Of a stretch of DNA of 64,000 nt, positions 8,172 through 16,786 are shown piece after piece. The notes below the pieces were generated by a model. It was not told the DNA's origin, did not search any database, and was given only the letters and a program-made list of their open reading frames with translations. The DNA lies in contig NZ_QETA01000002.1 of NCBI RefSeq assembly GCF_003123725.1, forward strand, positions 491,335 through 555,334. Direction: 5' to 3'. Within the stretch, counting starts at the first letter, position 1. Each line of letters opens with the position of its first letter. The translations under genes and the position numbers were made by a program. The stretch comes from Corticimicrobacter populi (GTDB lineage: Bacteria; Pseudomonadota; Gammaproteobacteria; Burkholderiales; Burkholderiaceae_B).

Positions 8172-8837
8172 ATGTCAGAAAAAAAATCCAAATTCTTTTC
8201 GCACGAAACGATTGAAAAGAACGTCGGCCTGATGATCATTCTGAGCATTCTGGTCGTCTCCTTCGCCGGCCTGGTGCAAATCGTGCCGCTGTTCTTCCAG
8301 CACTCGACCACCACGCCAACGCCGGGTGTCGAGCCCTACGAACCGCTGCGCCTGCTGGGTCGCGACATTTATATTCGCGAAGGCTGTGTCGGCTGCCACT
8401 CGCAGCAGATTCGTGCGCTGCGTGCCGAAGTTCAGCGTTACGGTGAGTTCTCGGTGGCGGGTGAGTCGGTTTACGACCACCCCTTCCTGTGGGGTTCCAA
8501 GCGTACCGGTCCTGACCTGGCCCGTGTGGGTGAGCGCTATTCGGATGAGTGGCACCGTATTCACCTGCGCAACCCCCGTGCCGTGGTGCCTGAGTCGAAC
8601 ATGCCTGCCTATCCCTGGCTGCAGAATACGGCTCTGGATACCAGCGAACTCCAGTCACGCATGAATGCACTGCGCTTCCTGGGCGTGCCCTACACCGAAG
8701 AGCAGATTGCCGCGGCACCTGCTCAGGTAGATGGACAAGGCTATACGGAAGAGGACGCCCTGGTCGCATATCTCCAGGGACTTGGGGTGGGCGTGCGTGA
8801 CGCTCGTGAACAGGCAGCGCAGGCTGCTCAGCAATAA
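8172..8837 (+). CDS. ccoO: Cbb3-type cytochrome c oxidase subunit II (mono-heme c)
   Basis: Membrane-anchored monoheme cytochrome c that passes electrons to CcoN. The 221-residue protein has one N-terminal helix (residues about 19-42), then a periplasmic domain with CVGCH (Cys72, Cys75, His76) and the Met-ligand region ESNMPAYPW. It starts 12 bases after the ccoN stop, behind GAGGAAGAAAGGTC. Confidence 0.97.
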   Translation: MSEKKSKFFSHETIEKNVGLMIILSILVVSFAGLVQIVPLFFQHSTTTPTPGVEPYEPLRLLGRDIYIREGCVGCHSQQIRALRAEVQRYGEFSVAGESVYDHPFLWGSKRTGPDLARVGERYSDEWHRIHLRNPRAVVPESNMPAYPWLQNTALDTSELQSRMNALRFLGVPYTEEQIAAAPAQVDGQGYTEEDALVAYLQGLGVGVRDAREQAAQAAQQ

Positions 8838-8849
8838 CAGGATCCTTAT

Positions 8850-9029
8850 ATGAACGGCACTCTGAATGGCATCATGACTTTGGTCGGGCTGGTGTTCTTC
8901 ATCGGCATCGTATGGTGGGCTTTTTCCAAGGGTCGCAAGAAGGCCAACGAAGAAGCAGCAATGCTGCCATTCGATCTGCCGGAAGAAGATACCGTGGAAC
9001 AAAAAGAAAGGAAGAACGGGCATGAATGA
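8850..9029 (+). CDS. ccoQ: Cbb3-type cytochrome oxidase subunit CcoQ/FixQ
   Basis: A 59-residue single-helix protein beginning MNGTLNGIMTLVGLVFFIG, then WWAFSKGRKK and an acidic tail with FDLPEED, the usual CcoQ pattern. CcoQ stabilises the CcoNO-CcoP complex. It sits 12 bases after ccoO, and its stop overlaps the ccoP start by eight bases, indicating translational coupling. Confidence 0.93.
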   Translation: MNGTLNGIMTLVGLVFFIGIVWWAFSKGRKKANEEAAMLPFDLPEEDTVEQKERKNGHE

Positions 9030-9948
9030 TTATGTCAGCGGCTTTTGGGGATATTACGTTGGCGGCATTTCCCTGGCCGGTATTCTCTGGTGCGTCTGGC
9101 TGCTCTGGACCCAGCGCGCCTGGCTGGGCAAGCGGCCGCCCAACACTGCCGAAAACACGGGCCATGAATGGGATGGTGTGGCCGAGCTGAACAATCCGGT
9201 GCCGCGCTGGTGGACCTGGATGTATCTGCTGATGTGCGTTTTCGGTATTGGCTATCTGGTGCTCTATCCGGGCCTGGGCAGTTATGGTGGCTACCTGCAG
9301 CATACGCAGGCCAAGGAAGTCCAGGATGCACTGGCTGCAGAGGCTGAGCGGGTTCGTCCGATCTATGCCAAGTTCGGTGCGATGGACGTCACCGAGATTG
9401 CTCAGGATCCGGATGCCATGGCCATTGGTCAGCGGCTGTTCCTGAACACCTGTGCACAGTGCCATGGTTCCGATGCACGCGGCAGCACCGGCTTTCCCAA
9501 CCTGGCCAACGATGACTGGCAATATGGTGGCGATCCTGACACCATCGTCCAGACCATTACCTACGGCCGTCATGGCATCATGGCACCGCTGGGTGATGTG
9601 ATCGACGGTGCAACGGCTGTGGATATCGCCAACTATGTGCGTTCGCTGTCCGGTCTGGCTCATGACCAACTGCGCGCCGTTCGTGGTGAGCGGGCCTTCA
9701 TGGAAACCTGCGTGGCCTGCCACGGCGCAGATGCCAAGGGCAACCAGTTGCTGGGCGCGCCCAACCTGACGGATGACGTCTGGATCTTCGGCAGCTCCGA
9801 AGCCAAGATCGTCGAGGCGATCCAGAATGGTCGTACCAACCGCATGCCGGCACACGAGAAGATCCTGACGCCCGAACAGATCAAGATCCTGGCTGCCTGG
9901 GTCTGGAGTCGCCCGGACAATCCTGTGCCCCCCGTGGCGCAGCAGTAA
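9022..9948 (+). CDS. ccoP: Cbb3-type cytochrome c oxidase subunit III (di-heme c)
   Basis: Diheme cytochrome c that takes electrons from soluble cytochromes. The 308-residue protein has N-terminal helices at about 8-30 and 62-84, then two cytochrome domains with CAQCH (Cys144, Cys147, His148) and CVACH (Cys230, Cys233, His234). The signature HEWDGVAELNNPVPRWW precedes the second helix. The start codon lies inside the end of ccoQ. Confidence 0.97.
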   Translation: MNDYVSGFWGYYVGGISLAGILWCVWLLWTQRAWLGKRPPNTAENTGHEWDGVAELNNPVPRWWTWMYLLMCVFGIGYLVLYPGLGSYGGYLQHTQAKEVQDALAAEAERVRPIYAKFGAMDVTEIAQDPDAMAIGQRLFLNTCAQCHGSDARGSTGFPNLANDDWQYGGDPDTIVQTITYGRHGIMAPLGDVIDGATAVDIANYVRSLSGLAHDQLRAVRGERAFMETCVACHGADAKGNQLLGAPNLTDDVWIFGSSEAKIVEAIQNGRTNRMPAHEKILTPEQIKILAAWVWSRPDNPVPPVAQQ

Positions 9949-9958
9949 ACAGCTAGAT

Positions 9959-9982
9959 GGATCACACCAGTCGGTGTGATCC
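9959..9982 (+). other. Perfect stem-loop after ccoP
   Basis: A 10-bp perfect stem, GGATCACACC / GGTGTGATCC, with a 4-base loop, lies 10 bases after the ccoP stop. No T-tract follows, so it is more likely a 3'-end protector or processing hairpin that lowers readthrough into the ccoH-like gene than a full intrinsic terminator. Confidence 0.55.
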
Positions 9983-10080
9983 CTGCCGCACCCTTTCCAT
10001 TGCGCGTATCATGACGATATCGGCATCAGGAAACGGGGGCGGCGTTTTCGTTTCAACATGCACTTATTTGGGTGGTCAAC

Positions 10081-10332
10081 ATGGCAACAGTAAAAGCGAC
10101 GAATCTGCAGTCCGGCCCGTGGTGGCGTGAGCCCTGGCCCTGGTTTCTGATGGCGGGACCGGCTATTGCGATCATTGCCTGTGCCGTGACCATTACCCTT
10201 GCGCTGCAGCAGTTCAGCGATCAGCCTCTGAATGATGGCTTCAAGCGCGGACTGGTGATCGAGCGGGTGCAGCCTGCCCAGGCTGGCACAACGTCTGTTG
10301 TGATCGAGCAGGTAGATGTGACGGAACGCTGA
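10081..10332 (+). CDS. ccoH: FixH/CcoH-like membrane protein (cbb3 assembly)
   Basis: An 83-residue protein with WWREPWPWFLMAGPAIAIIACAVTITLAL, the characteristic W-R-E-P-W-P-W entry and single helix of the FixH/CcoH family, then NDGFKRGLVI, a diverged form of the usual DDYYKRGL. CcoH interacts with CcoN and is needed for stable cbb3 assembly. It is shorter than full-length FixH proteins, which continue into a periplasmic domain. It follows ccoP with no ccoG between them and is closed by a strong terminator. ATG at 10081 chosen over an in-frame GTG at 10072. Confidence 0.75.
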   Translation: MATVKATNLQSGPWWREPWPWFLMAGPAIAIIACAVTITLALQQFSDQPLNDGFKRGLVIERVQPAQAGTTSVVIEQVDVTER

Positions 10333-10350
10333 TAGGTCATCTGCTGATAC

Positions 10351-10388
10351 AAAAATGCCTGCCCGATTTGGGGCAGGCATTTTTTTTG
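10351..10388 (+). terminator. Intrinsic terminator closing the cco cluster
   Basis: Stem AATGCCTGCCC / GGGGCAGGCATT, loop of about five bases, flanked by A-rich and T-rich tracts (T run 10380-10387), 18 bases after the ccoH-like stop. The A/T flanks make it possibly bidirectional. Confidence 0.9.
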
Positions 10389-10752
10389 CCGCGCGATACA
10401 ACCCTGGTGGCGGATCATATATGTGGGGCGGCAGAATCGACTGCGCGTTATGGCGCTGTTTTTATTATTTGTTGTGGATTGTTTTGGAATATTTTGAATA
10501 TGTTTTATTTTTATAAATTCATCGTGTATTCATAATCTTGTGGGTTTTTTTTGCTTTGATTTTGATCGGTCAAATATTAATCCATTGTTTTTGTATATTT
10601 CAAAACTGACTAGGTGTTTTCCCCTATAAGGAATTGAATTTCAGTATTACCTTGAATGGTCATGTTGCTACTGATAATATCGATTTAGTCTTGATCTATC
10701 GGATAAATAGATCAATGGCTTTTCCGGACACAACTTGATCGAGGTGATATGT
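10389..10752. other. AT-rich non-coding region upstream of the oxalate genes
   Basis: About 360 bases with no credible ORF. The stretch at about 10455-10690 is markedly AT-rich against the surrounding genome, with many T runs. It contains TTTGATCGGTCAAA (10561-10574, near-palindrome) and the 25-bp inverted repeat at 10691-10715. It probably contains the promoter and regulatory sites of the oxalate decarboxylase gene; I see no gene for a dedicated regulator. Confidence 0.55.
10691..10715 (+). promoter_or_regulatory. Inverted repeat, likely operator of the oxalate genes
   Basis: TTGATCTAT and ATAGATCAA are perfect 9-bp inverted arms separated by 7 bp, 38 bp before the oxdC start. The sequence fits a dimeric repressor or activator site. 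The regulator cannot be named from the window. Confidence 0.5.
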
Positions 10753-11892
10753 ATGACTGAGAAAGACGCTCTGCAGCCGATTCGTGGTGACAAAGGTGCG
10801 ACTGACCCTGGCCCTCGCAATATTGAACTTGATCGTCAAAACCCCGACATTCTGATTCCTCCCGAAACCGACAACGGCTCCATCCCCAATCTCAAATTCT
10901 CCTTCGGCATGGCGCATAACCGCCTGGAAGAGGGCGGCTGGGCCCGTGAGGTCACGGTGCGCGAATTGCCGGCAGCCAAGGGTCTGGCTGGGGTAGACAT
11001 GCGCCTGGACTCGGGTGTGGTGCGCGAACTGCACTGGCATAAGGAGGCGGAGTGGGGTTATGTGCTGGAAGGCCGCTGTCGCGTCACGGTGGTCGATCCT
11101 GACCGCAACGTGTTCATCGATGATCTGGAGGCCGGTGATATCTGGCTGTTCCCGTCGGGGACGCCGCACTCGATCCAGGGGCTGGAAGGGGGCTGCGAGT
11201 TTTTGCTGGTGTTCGATGATGGCAATTTCTCGGAAAATGAGACATTGCTGGTTACCGAGCTGATGGCACATATGCCGCGCGATGTCATTGCCAAGAACTT
11301 CGGCATTCCTGCCGAGCATTTTGACAATTTGCCGCCCAAGGAAAAGTATATCTTCCGCCTGCCTGTTCCGGCACCGCTGGATGAAGTGTTGAAGGGCCTG
11401 CCCAATCAGCGTCCGCACAATCCCTACACGATTCATGCGTCTGAACTGAAGCCTACCCAATGGGGGCCGGCGGGTGCCACGACCATTATCGATGCGAAGA
11501 ATTTCCCTATCACGAATATGTCGGCCCTGATCATCGATCTGGAGCCGGGCGCACTGCGTGAAATCCATTGGCATCCGGATGGGGACGAGTGGCAGTATTA
11601 CCTGTCGGGCGAGGCACGCATGACCGTATTCGATGCAACGTCGAAGGCACGCACCTTCAATTATCGGGCTGGTGATGTGGGCTATGTGCCGCGCACGCTG
11701 GCGCATTACATCGAAAACACGGGTGACAAGCCTGTCAGGGTGCTCAATGTTTTCAATACGCCAATCTACAAGGATATCTCCCTGAACCAATGGCTGGCGT
11801 TGACTCCGCCGGACCTGGTGCGTGGGCATCTCAATCTCGATGATGTGGCCATGGCTGCGTTGCGCCGCGAACGACGCTCCGTCGTCAAGTAA
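10753..11892 (+). CDS. oxdC: Oxalate decarboxylase (bicupin, Mn-dependent)
   Basis: Converts oxalate to formate and CO2; no signal peptide, so cytoplasmic. The 379-residue bicupin keeps both metal sites: His94, His96, Glu100 and His139 in the N-terminal cupin, and His272, His274, Glu279 and His318 in the C-terminal cupin. Arg91 and Arg269 precede each site. The active-site lid reads S160-E161-N162-E163-T164, keeping the proton-donor Glu (Glu162 in Bacillus OxdC), which favours decarboxylase over oxidase, but with Ser164 replaced by Glu. The position of Bacillus Glu333 is Asn332 here. Start at 10753 has GAGGTGAT before it. Followed 69 bases later by an AEC carrier. Confidence 0.92.
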   Translation: MTEKDALQPIRGDKGATDPGPRNIELDRQNPDILIPPETDNGSIPNLKFSFGMAHNRLEEGGWAREVTVRELPAAKGLAGVDMRLDSGVVRELHWHKEAEWGYVLEGRCRVTVVDPDRNVFIDDLEAGDIWLFPSGTPHSIQGLEGGCEFLLVFDDGNFSENETLLVTELMAHMPRDVIAKNFGIPAEHFDNLPPKEKYIFRLPVPAPLDEVLKGLPNQRPHNPYTIHASELKPTQWGPAGATTIIDAKNFPITNMSALIIDLEPGALREIHWHPDGDEWQYYLSGEARMTVFDATSKARTFNYRAGDVGYVPRTLAHYIENTGDKPVRVLNVFNTPIYKDISLNQWLALTPPDLVRGHLNLDDVAMAALRRERRSVVK

Positions 11893-11961
11893 GCGTGGGT
11901 GCCCGGGCTTTTCGGCATCGCGCCGGAAAGCCCGGCTTTCAACAGGCAAGGGAGCATTGTC

Positions 11962-12888
11962 ATGACTGCAATCATCCAGGATATCGTTTCGATATTTTTC
12001 GTCCTGCTGTTGGGTTTTCTGGCGGGCAAGCGCAATATTTTTGACCAGACCCAGGCCGCCGGCTTCAATAAACTGGTTCTGGATTATTGCTTGCCGGCAG
12101 TCCTCTTCGTATCCATCGTCAAGTCTTCGCGTGAAGAGCTGTTTGCCGACAGCCGCCTTTTCATTGCGGCCTTTGCTGTGCTGATCGCCTGGTATTTCAT
12201 TGCGCTGATTGGTGCCCGTCTGGTGTTCAAGCATGACAAGCAAGAAGCGGGGTTGGCTGGCCTGAGTGCTGGGGCACCGACAGTCGGTTTTCTGGGAATT
12301 GCAGTGCTGACGCCGATTTTCGGTGGTTCTGCGGCCATGACTGTGGCTATCATGGCGCTGATCGTCAATGTGCTGCTGGTGCCGCTGGGCATGTTTTTCG
12401 TGGCACCTGCGGGTACCAAGCCTACGGCGGCGCTGATCAAGGCCATCAAGGAGCCGGTTGTTCTGGCACCACTGATTGGCTTCGTGCTGGTGCTGGTTGG
12501 CGTCAGAGTGCCGGAGGCCATCGACCCACCGTTGTCGCTGATCGGGCATGCCAACTCCGGTGTGGCGGTCTTTGCCGCTGGTCTGGTGCTGTCTGCACAT
12601 AAATTCCAGATCAGTCTGGAAGTCATCTGGAACAGCATCGTCAAGATGGTCCTGATGCCTGCCAGCATGCTGGTGGTTTGCCTGTTGCTTGGCGTGCCGG
12701 ATGCGCATCTGGAACAGATGGTGTTGCTGGCCGCATTGCCCCCGGCATTCACGGGTATCGTGATGGCAGGTCGCTTTCAGACTTATATCAACGAGGCGTC
12801 ATCGACTCTGATTGTCTGCGTGCTGGCTTTTGCTGCTGCCGCGCCCGGCTGGATCGCGATTGTCCGCCATGTGCTCGCGGCTGGCTGA
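11962..12888 (+). CDS. AEC-family transporter, probable oxalate/dicarboxylate carrier
   Basis: A 308-residue integral membrane protein with about ten helices. It has the AEC (auxin efflux carrier) layout seen in MdcF and E. coli YfdV: two five-helix halves with DYCLPAVLF near residue 50 and ANSGVAVFAAGLVLS near 195. ATG at 11962 follows GGCAAGGGAGC. Its position behind oxalate decarboxylase suggests it imports oxalate or exchanges it for formate. YfdV is likewise found in an oxalate operon, but substrate specificity is inference. A strong terminator follows. Confidence 0.82.
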   Translation: MTAIIQDIVSIFFVLLLGFLAGKRNIFDQTQAAGFNKLVLDYCLPAVLFVSIVKSSREELFADSRLFIAAFAVLIAWYFIALIGARLVFKHDKQEAGLAGLSAGAPTVGFLGIAVLTPIFGGSAAMTVAIMALIVNVLLVPLGMFFVAPAGTKPTAALIKAIKEPVVLAPLIGFVLVLVGVRVPEAIDPPLSLIGHANSGVAVFAAGLVLSAHKFQISLEVIWNSIVKMVLMPASMLVVCLLLGVPDAHLEQMVLLAALPPAFTGIVMAGRFQTYINEASSTLIVCVLAFAAAAPGWIAIVRHVLAAG

Positions 12889-12933
12889 TCAGAGATCACT
12901 GGTGTAGAAGTGCCCATCCCTTGCGGACATGAA

Positions 12934-12965
12934 AACGGACTCCATATGGAGTCCGTTGTTTTTTG
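12934..12965. terminator. Intrinsic terminator between the AEC gene and fnr
   Basis: The perfect palindrome AACGGACTCC-AT-AT-GGAGTCCGTT (12934-12957) is followed by GTTTTTTG. The upstream AAAA run gives a U-tract on the other strand as well, so it can end both convergent transcripts. Confidence 0.9.
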
Positions 12966-13045
12966 CATGAATGGCTTTGCCTGCGATGCGTGCCCGGTTC
13001 CGGCAGGCGAGTCTGCACCAGTGAGCAGCCTGACCGGGAAAAACC

Positions 13046-13771
13046 CTAGCTGTCCTGGCCGATGAGCTTCTTGAGGCGGGGCATGTCGAGAATTTCGACT
13101 TCGCGCTGGTTGATGCGGATCATATCTTCGCGGGCAAAGCGCGAGAACAGCCGGCTGACGGTTTCCAGCGTGAGTCCGAGATAATTGCCCAGGTCTTCGC
13201 GACTCATGCGGAGTACGAATTCATTGGCCGAATAGCCCAGCATCGCCAGACGTTGTGACAGGTTGAGCAGAAAGGCGGCCAGCCGTTGTTCGGAGCGTAG
13301 CGAGCCTACCGTCAGCAGCATATGCTGCGAACGAATGATTTCCTTGCTCATGAAGCGGCGGAACTGTGGCTGCAGGGCAGGTACGTGCGATGCGATGCGA
13401 TCGAGGTCGGCCAGGCGGATGACGCACATCTCGGTGTCTTCAAGGGCCACGGCCGTGGACATGTGATGGCCCTCAAGCATGCCGTCCATGCCGACCAGTT
13501 CGCCCGGCAAATGAAAGCCAGTGATCTGGAGCTGGCCTTCGGCGCGTTCGATCTGCGTCTTGATTGAACCCGAACGGACGCCGTACACGGCATCCAGCTC
13601 GTCGCCCAATGTGTAGAGCGTACGGCCTTTTTCCACTCGGACCCGTTCGCGCACCAGCGTGCTCAGCTTGTCGATGTCTTCGGCCGGCATGCCGACCGGC
13701 AGACAGACATGCCCGAGCATACAGGTCGAACATAGGGTGGAATCGCCAGTGATGGGTACCCGTTTTTGCAT
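13046..13771 (-). CDS. fnr: FNR-type oxygen-sensing transcriptional regulator
   Basis: Crp/Fnr activator of low-oxygen genes. The 241-residue protein has the N-terminal [4Fe-4S] motif Cys14-x2-Cys17-x5-Cys23, the fourth ligand Cys116, a cyclic-nucleotide-type beta-roll, and a C-terminal helix-turn-helix MSREDLGNYLGLTLETVSRLFSRF whose E-xx-SR residues read TTGAT half-sites. It most likely acts on the FNR boxes at 5206-5235 and 6582-6595. ATG at 13771 chosen; a TTG at 13795 would add eight residues but neither start has a strong Shine-Dalgarno. Divergent from clpB. Confidence 0.93.
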   Translation of the reverse strand: MQKRVPITGDSTLCSTCMLGHVCLPVGMPAEDIDKLSTLVRERVRVEKGRTLYTLGDELDAVYGVRSGSIKTQIERAEGQLQITGFHLPGELVGMDGMLEGHHMSTAVALEDTEMCVIRLADLDRIASHVPALQPQFRRFMSKEIIRSQHMLLTVGSLRSEQRLAAFLLNLSQRLAMLGYSANEFVLRMSREDLGNYLGLTLETVSRLFSRFAREDMIRINQREVEILDMPRLKKLIGQDS

Positions 13772-13896
13772 GTATCTGCGTGAATATCTGGTCAACAGTG
13801 GAGGCTATTGTAGTCTGTATCTATGAAGATAGGCAGGCTGCCCCTTTTTCGGCTATCTTCGCTTTTACCATATCTCTGTTGATTGTGGTGGTATGT

Positions 13897-13926
13897 CTTG
13901 AGTTTTGCGGGTTCACCCTTATCTAA
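13897..13926 (+). promoter_or_regulatory. Heat-shock (sigma-32-like) promoter of clpB
   Basis: CTTGAG (13897-13902), a 13-bp spacer, then CCCTTATCTAA (13916-13926) resembles the RpoH consensus CTTGAAA-N11-16-CCCCATNT. It is placed about 75 bp before the clpB start, and clpB is a standard RpoH target. Confidence 0.7.
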
Positions 13927-14000
13927 TTGTCCATCAGCAATGTCCGGGCAAGGCTGACCAGCCTTGCCGCGCGGATGTGGAAACAAACAGGGAAAAAATC

Positions 14001-16601
14001 ATGCGATTCGACAGATTCACGACCAAGTTCCAGCAGGCGCTGGCCGATGCCCAGAGCCTGGCAGTACGCAACGACCATCCATATATAGAGCCGGTACATG
14101 TCCTCTCGGCATTGCTGGCGGATACCGACTCCGGTGCAGGCAGCCTGCTGGCGCGTGCCGGGGTGGCGGTCAACCGCGTAGGTGCAGCGCTTGATGGTGC
14201 ACTCAAGGCGTTGCCGCAGGTGCAAGGCGGGGATGGCAATGTGCAGGTTGGCCGCGATTTGCAGGCGGTGTTGGCCCGCACCGACAAGGAAGCTGCCAAG
14301 CGCGGCGATACTTATATTGCCAGCGAACTGTTCTTGCTGGCGTTGGCCGATGACAAGGGTGAGGCGGGCCGCATCCTGCGCGATGCGGGATTGCAGCGTG
14401 CGCCGCTCGAAGCGGCCATCGAGGCCGTTCGTGGCGGTGCATCGGTACAGGATGCCGAAGGTGAAGCCAATCGCGAGGCGCTGGGCAAGTACACGCTCGA
14501 CCTGACGGCGCGCGCCAGGGAAGGCAAGCTTGATCCGGTCATTGGTCGTGATGATGAAATCCGCCGTGCCATCCAGATTCTGCAGCGCCGTACCAAGAAC
14601 AATCCGGTCCTGATTGGCGAGCCAGGTGTCGGCAAGACGGCTATCGTTGAAGGGCTGGCGCAGCGGATTGTCAACAATGAGGTGCCCGAGACGCTCAAGA
14701 ACAAGCGTGTGCTGTCACTCGACCTGGCGGCCCTGCTGGCAGGTGCCAAATTCCGTGGTGAGTTCGAGGAGCGCCTGAAATCTGTGCTCAAGGAGCTGGC
14801 CCAGGAGGCTGGCAATTGCATTGTCTTTATCGACGAGATTCACACCATGGTGGGAGCCGGCAAGGCCGAGGGAGCCATGGATGCCGGCAATATGCTCAAG
14901 CCTGCGCTGGCGCGTGGCGAATTGCATTGCATTGGTGCCACCACGCTCGATGAATATCGCAAATATATCGAGAAAGATGCCGCACTGGAGCGTCGTTTTC
15001 AGAAGGTGCTGGTCGGAGAGCCGGATGTCGAGTCGACCATAGCAATTCTGCGCGGTCTGCAGGAGCGCTATGAGTTGCATCATGGCGTCCAGATTACCGA
15101 CCCGGCCATTGTGGCAGCGGCCGAGCTGTCGCATCGCTACATTACCGACCGCTTTTTGCCCGATAAAGCCATTGACCTGATCGATGAGGCCGCGGCACGC
15201 ATCCGCATGGAAATCGACTCCAAGCCGGAAGTAATGGACCGGCTGGATCGGCGGATCATTCAGCTCAAGATCGAGCGCGAGGCTGTGCGCAAGGAGACCG
15301 ATGAGGCATCCCTGCGCCGGCTCAAGGCCATCGAGGACGAGTTGGAGAGCCTGCAGCGCGAGTACAACGACTACGAAGAGATCTGGAAGGCAGAGAAGGC
15401 CGCCGTGCAGGGAACCCAGGCGATCAAGGAAGAGATTGAGCGTCTGCGTGCCGAGATGGCGGAGGCACAGCGCAAGGGACAGTTCGACAAACTGGCCGAG
15501 CTGCAATATGGCCAGTTGCCTGAGCTGGAAGCACGACTGCGTACTGCCGAGGGTAGCGAAAAGGCTGCCAGCGAGGGGGGCAGCGAGCGTCCGCGTCTGT
15601 TGCGCACCCAGGTCGGGACCGAAGAAATCGCTGAGGTCGTGTCGCGTGCCACTGGCATTCCGGTAGCCAAGATGATGCAGGGCGAACGCACCAAGCTGCT
15701 CGAGATGGAAAGTTTTCTGCACAAACGTGTCGTCGGGCAGGATGAAGCGGTACGGCTGGTGTCGGACGCCATTCGTCGTTCCCGTTCCGGCCTGTCTGAC
15801 CCAAATCGGCCCTATGGTTCATTCCTGTTCCTGGGGCCGACGGGGGTCGGCAAGACCGAGCTGACCAAGGCGCTGGCCGAGTTCCTGTTCGATGCAGAGG
15901 ATCACCTGATCCGCATCGATATGAGCGAATTCATGGAAAAGCATTCGGTTGCCCGCCTGATTGGTGCGCCACCGGGATATGTCGGTTACGAGGAAGGTGG
16001 CTACTTGACCGAGGCCGTGCGCCGCAAGCCTTATAGTGTGGTGTTGCTCGATGAGGTCGAAAAGGCGCATCCGGATGTCTTCAATGTACTGTTGCAGGTG
16101 CTTGATGATGGTCGTCTGACGGACGGGCAGGGCAGGACGGTCGATTTCCGCAATACCGTTATCGTCATGACATCCAACCTGGGCTCGCAGCAGATTCAGA
16201 GCATGGCGAACCAGCCTTACGAGGCAGTCAAGGCGGTGGTGTGGGATGAGCTGAAACAGGCCTTCCGGCCCGAGTTTCTGAATCGGATCGACGAAGTTGT
16301 CGTGTTCCATGCGCTTGACAGCAAGAACATTGAATCGATTGCTCGTATCCAGCTGCAGCGCCTGGCTCAGCGGCTTCAGAAAATGGATATGGAGCTTGAT
16401 GTCTCTGAGGCGGCGCTGGCGCAGATCGCCAAGGCAGGCTTCGATCCTGTGTTCGGTGCGCGTCCGCTCAAGCGTGCGATCCAGCAGCATATCGAGAATC
16501 CCGTGGCCAGGTTGATTCTGGAGGGACGTTTCGGGCCGCGCGATGTCGTGCCGGTAGACTGGCGCGACGAGCAGTTCGTGTTCTCGCGTGTGTTGCAATA
16601 A
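14001..16601 (+). CDS. clpB: ATP-dependent chaperone ClpB
   Basis: Hexameric AAA+ disaggregase working with DnaK to rescue aggregated protein after heat stress. The 866-residue length is typical. Order: N-domain (1-145), first AAA module with Walker A GEPGVGKT (206-213) and VFIDEIHT, the coiled-coil middle domain (about 405-525, rich in E/K/R), second AAA module with GPTGVGKT (about 610) and [15 protein letters not shown], then the C-terminal domain. [14 protein letters not shown] at ATG 14001 is the usual start; longer frames lack homology. Monocistronic behind a heat-shock-like promoter. Confidence 0.98.
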   Translation: MRFDRFTTKFQQALADAQSLAVRNDHPYIEPVHVLSALLADTDSGAGSLLARAGVAVNRVGAALDGALKALPQVQGGDGNVQVGRDLQAVLARTDKEAAKRGDTYIASELFLLALADDKGEAGRILRDAGLQRAPLEAAIEAVRGGASVQDAEGEANREALGKYTLDLTARAREGKLDPVIGRDDEIRRAIQILQRRTKNNPVLIGEPGVGKTAIVEGLAQRIVNNEVPETLKNKRVLSLDLAALLAGAKFRGEFEERLKSVLKELAQEAGNCIVFIDEIHTMVGAGKAEGAMDAGNMLKPALARGELHCIGATTLDEYRKYIEKDAALERRFQKVLVGEPDVESTIAILRGLQERYELHHGVQITDPAIVAAAELSHRYITDRFLPDKAIDLIDEAAARIRMEIDSKPEVMDRLDRRIIQLKIEREAVRKETDEASLRRLKAIEDELESLQREYNDYEEIWKAEKAAVQGTQAIKEEIERLRAEMAEAQRKGQFDKLAELQYGQLPELEARLRTAEGSEKAASEGGSERPRLLRTQVGTEEIAEVVSRATGIPVAKMMQGERTKLLEMESFLHKRVVGQDEAVRLVSDAIRRSRSGLSDPNRPYGSFLFLGPTGVGKTELTKALAEFLFDAEDHLIRIDMSEFMEKHSVARLIGAPPGYVGYEEGGYLTEAVRRKPYSVVLLDEVEKAHPDVFNVLLQVLDDGRLTDGQGRTVDFRNTVIVMTSNLGSQQIQSMANQPYEAVKAVVWDELKQAFRPEFLNRIDEVVVFHALDSKNIESIARIQLQRLAQRLQKMDMELDVSEAALAQIAKAGFDPVFGARPLKRAIQQHIENPVARLILEGRFGPRDVVPVDWRDEQFVFSRVLQ

Positions 16602-16624
16602 ATACGGCCCGGGCGGTGTCTCGA

Positions 16625-16655
16625 AGGGTCGCATCTCCAGGCGGGGTGCGACCCT
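16625..16655 (+). terminator. Probable terminator hairpin after clpB
   Basis: Arms AGGGTCGCA (16625-16633) and TGCGACCCT (16647-16655) form a perfect 9-bp stem 24 bases after the stop. The T-run (CGTTTTT) begins only several bases later, so efficiency is uncertain. Confidence 0.55.
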
Positions 16656-16786
16656 GTCGTCGTTTTTGACCAACCAGGGCTCGGACTCGTTGATATGGAA
16701 CAAGACATTTTTTGTTTCTATTTGATTAAATAGGATATCGAGGAGCAAAAAAACGCGATTGCTCGTTGAGAAGGAGCAGTTCCGAT

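Noticed and set aside
10696..12708. Long open frame of about 670 codons on the minus strand
   Set aside because: It lies antisense to the oxalate decarboxylase and AEC genes, which have clear family motifs; its translation is rich in His/Gln/Arg and lacks domain signatures, typical of a GC-rich shadow frame.
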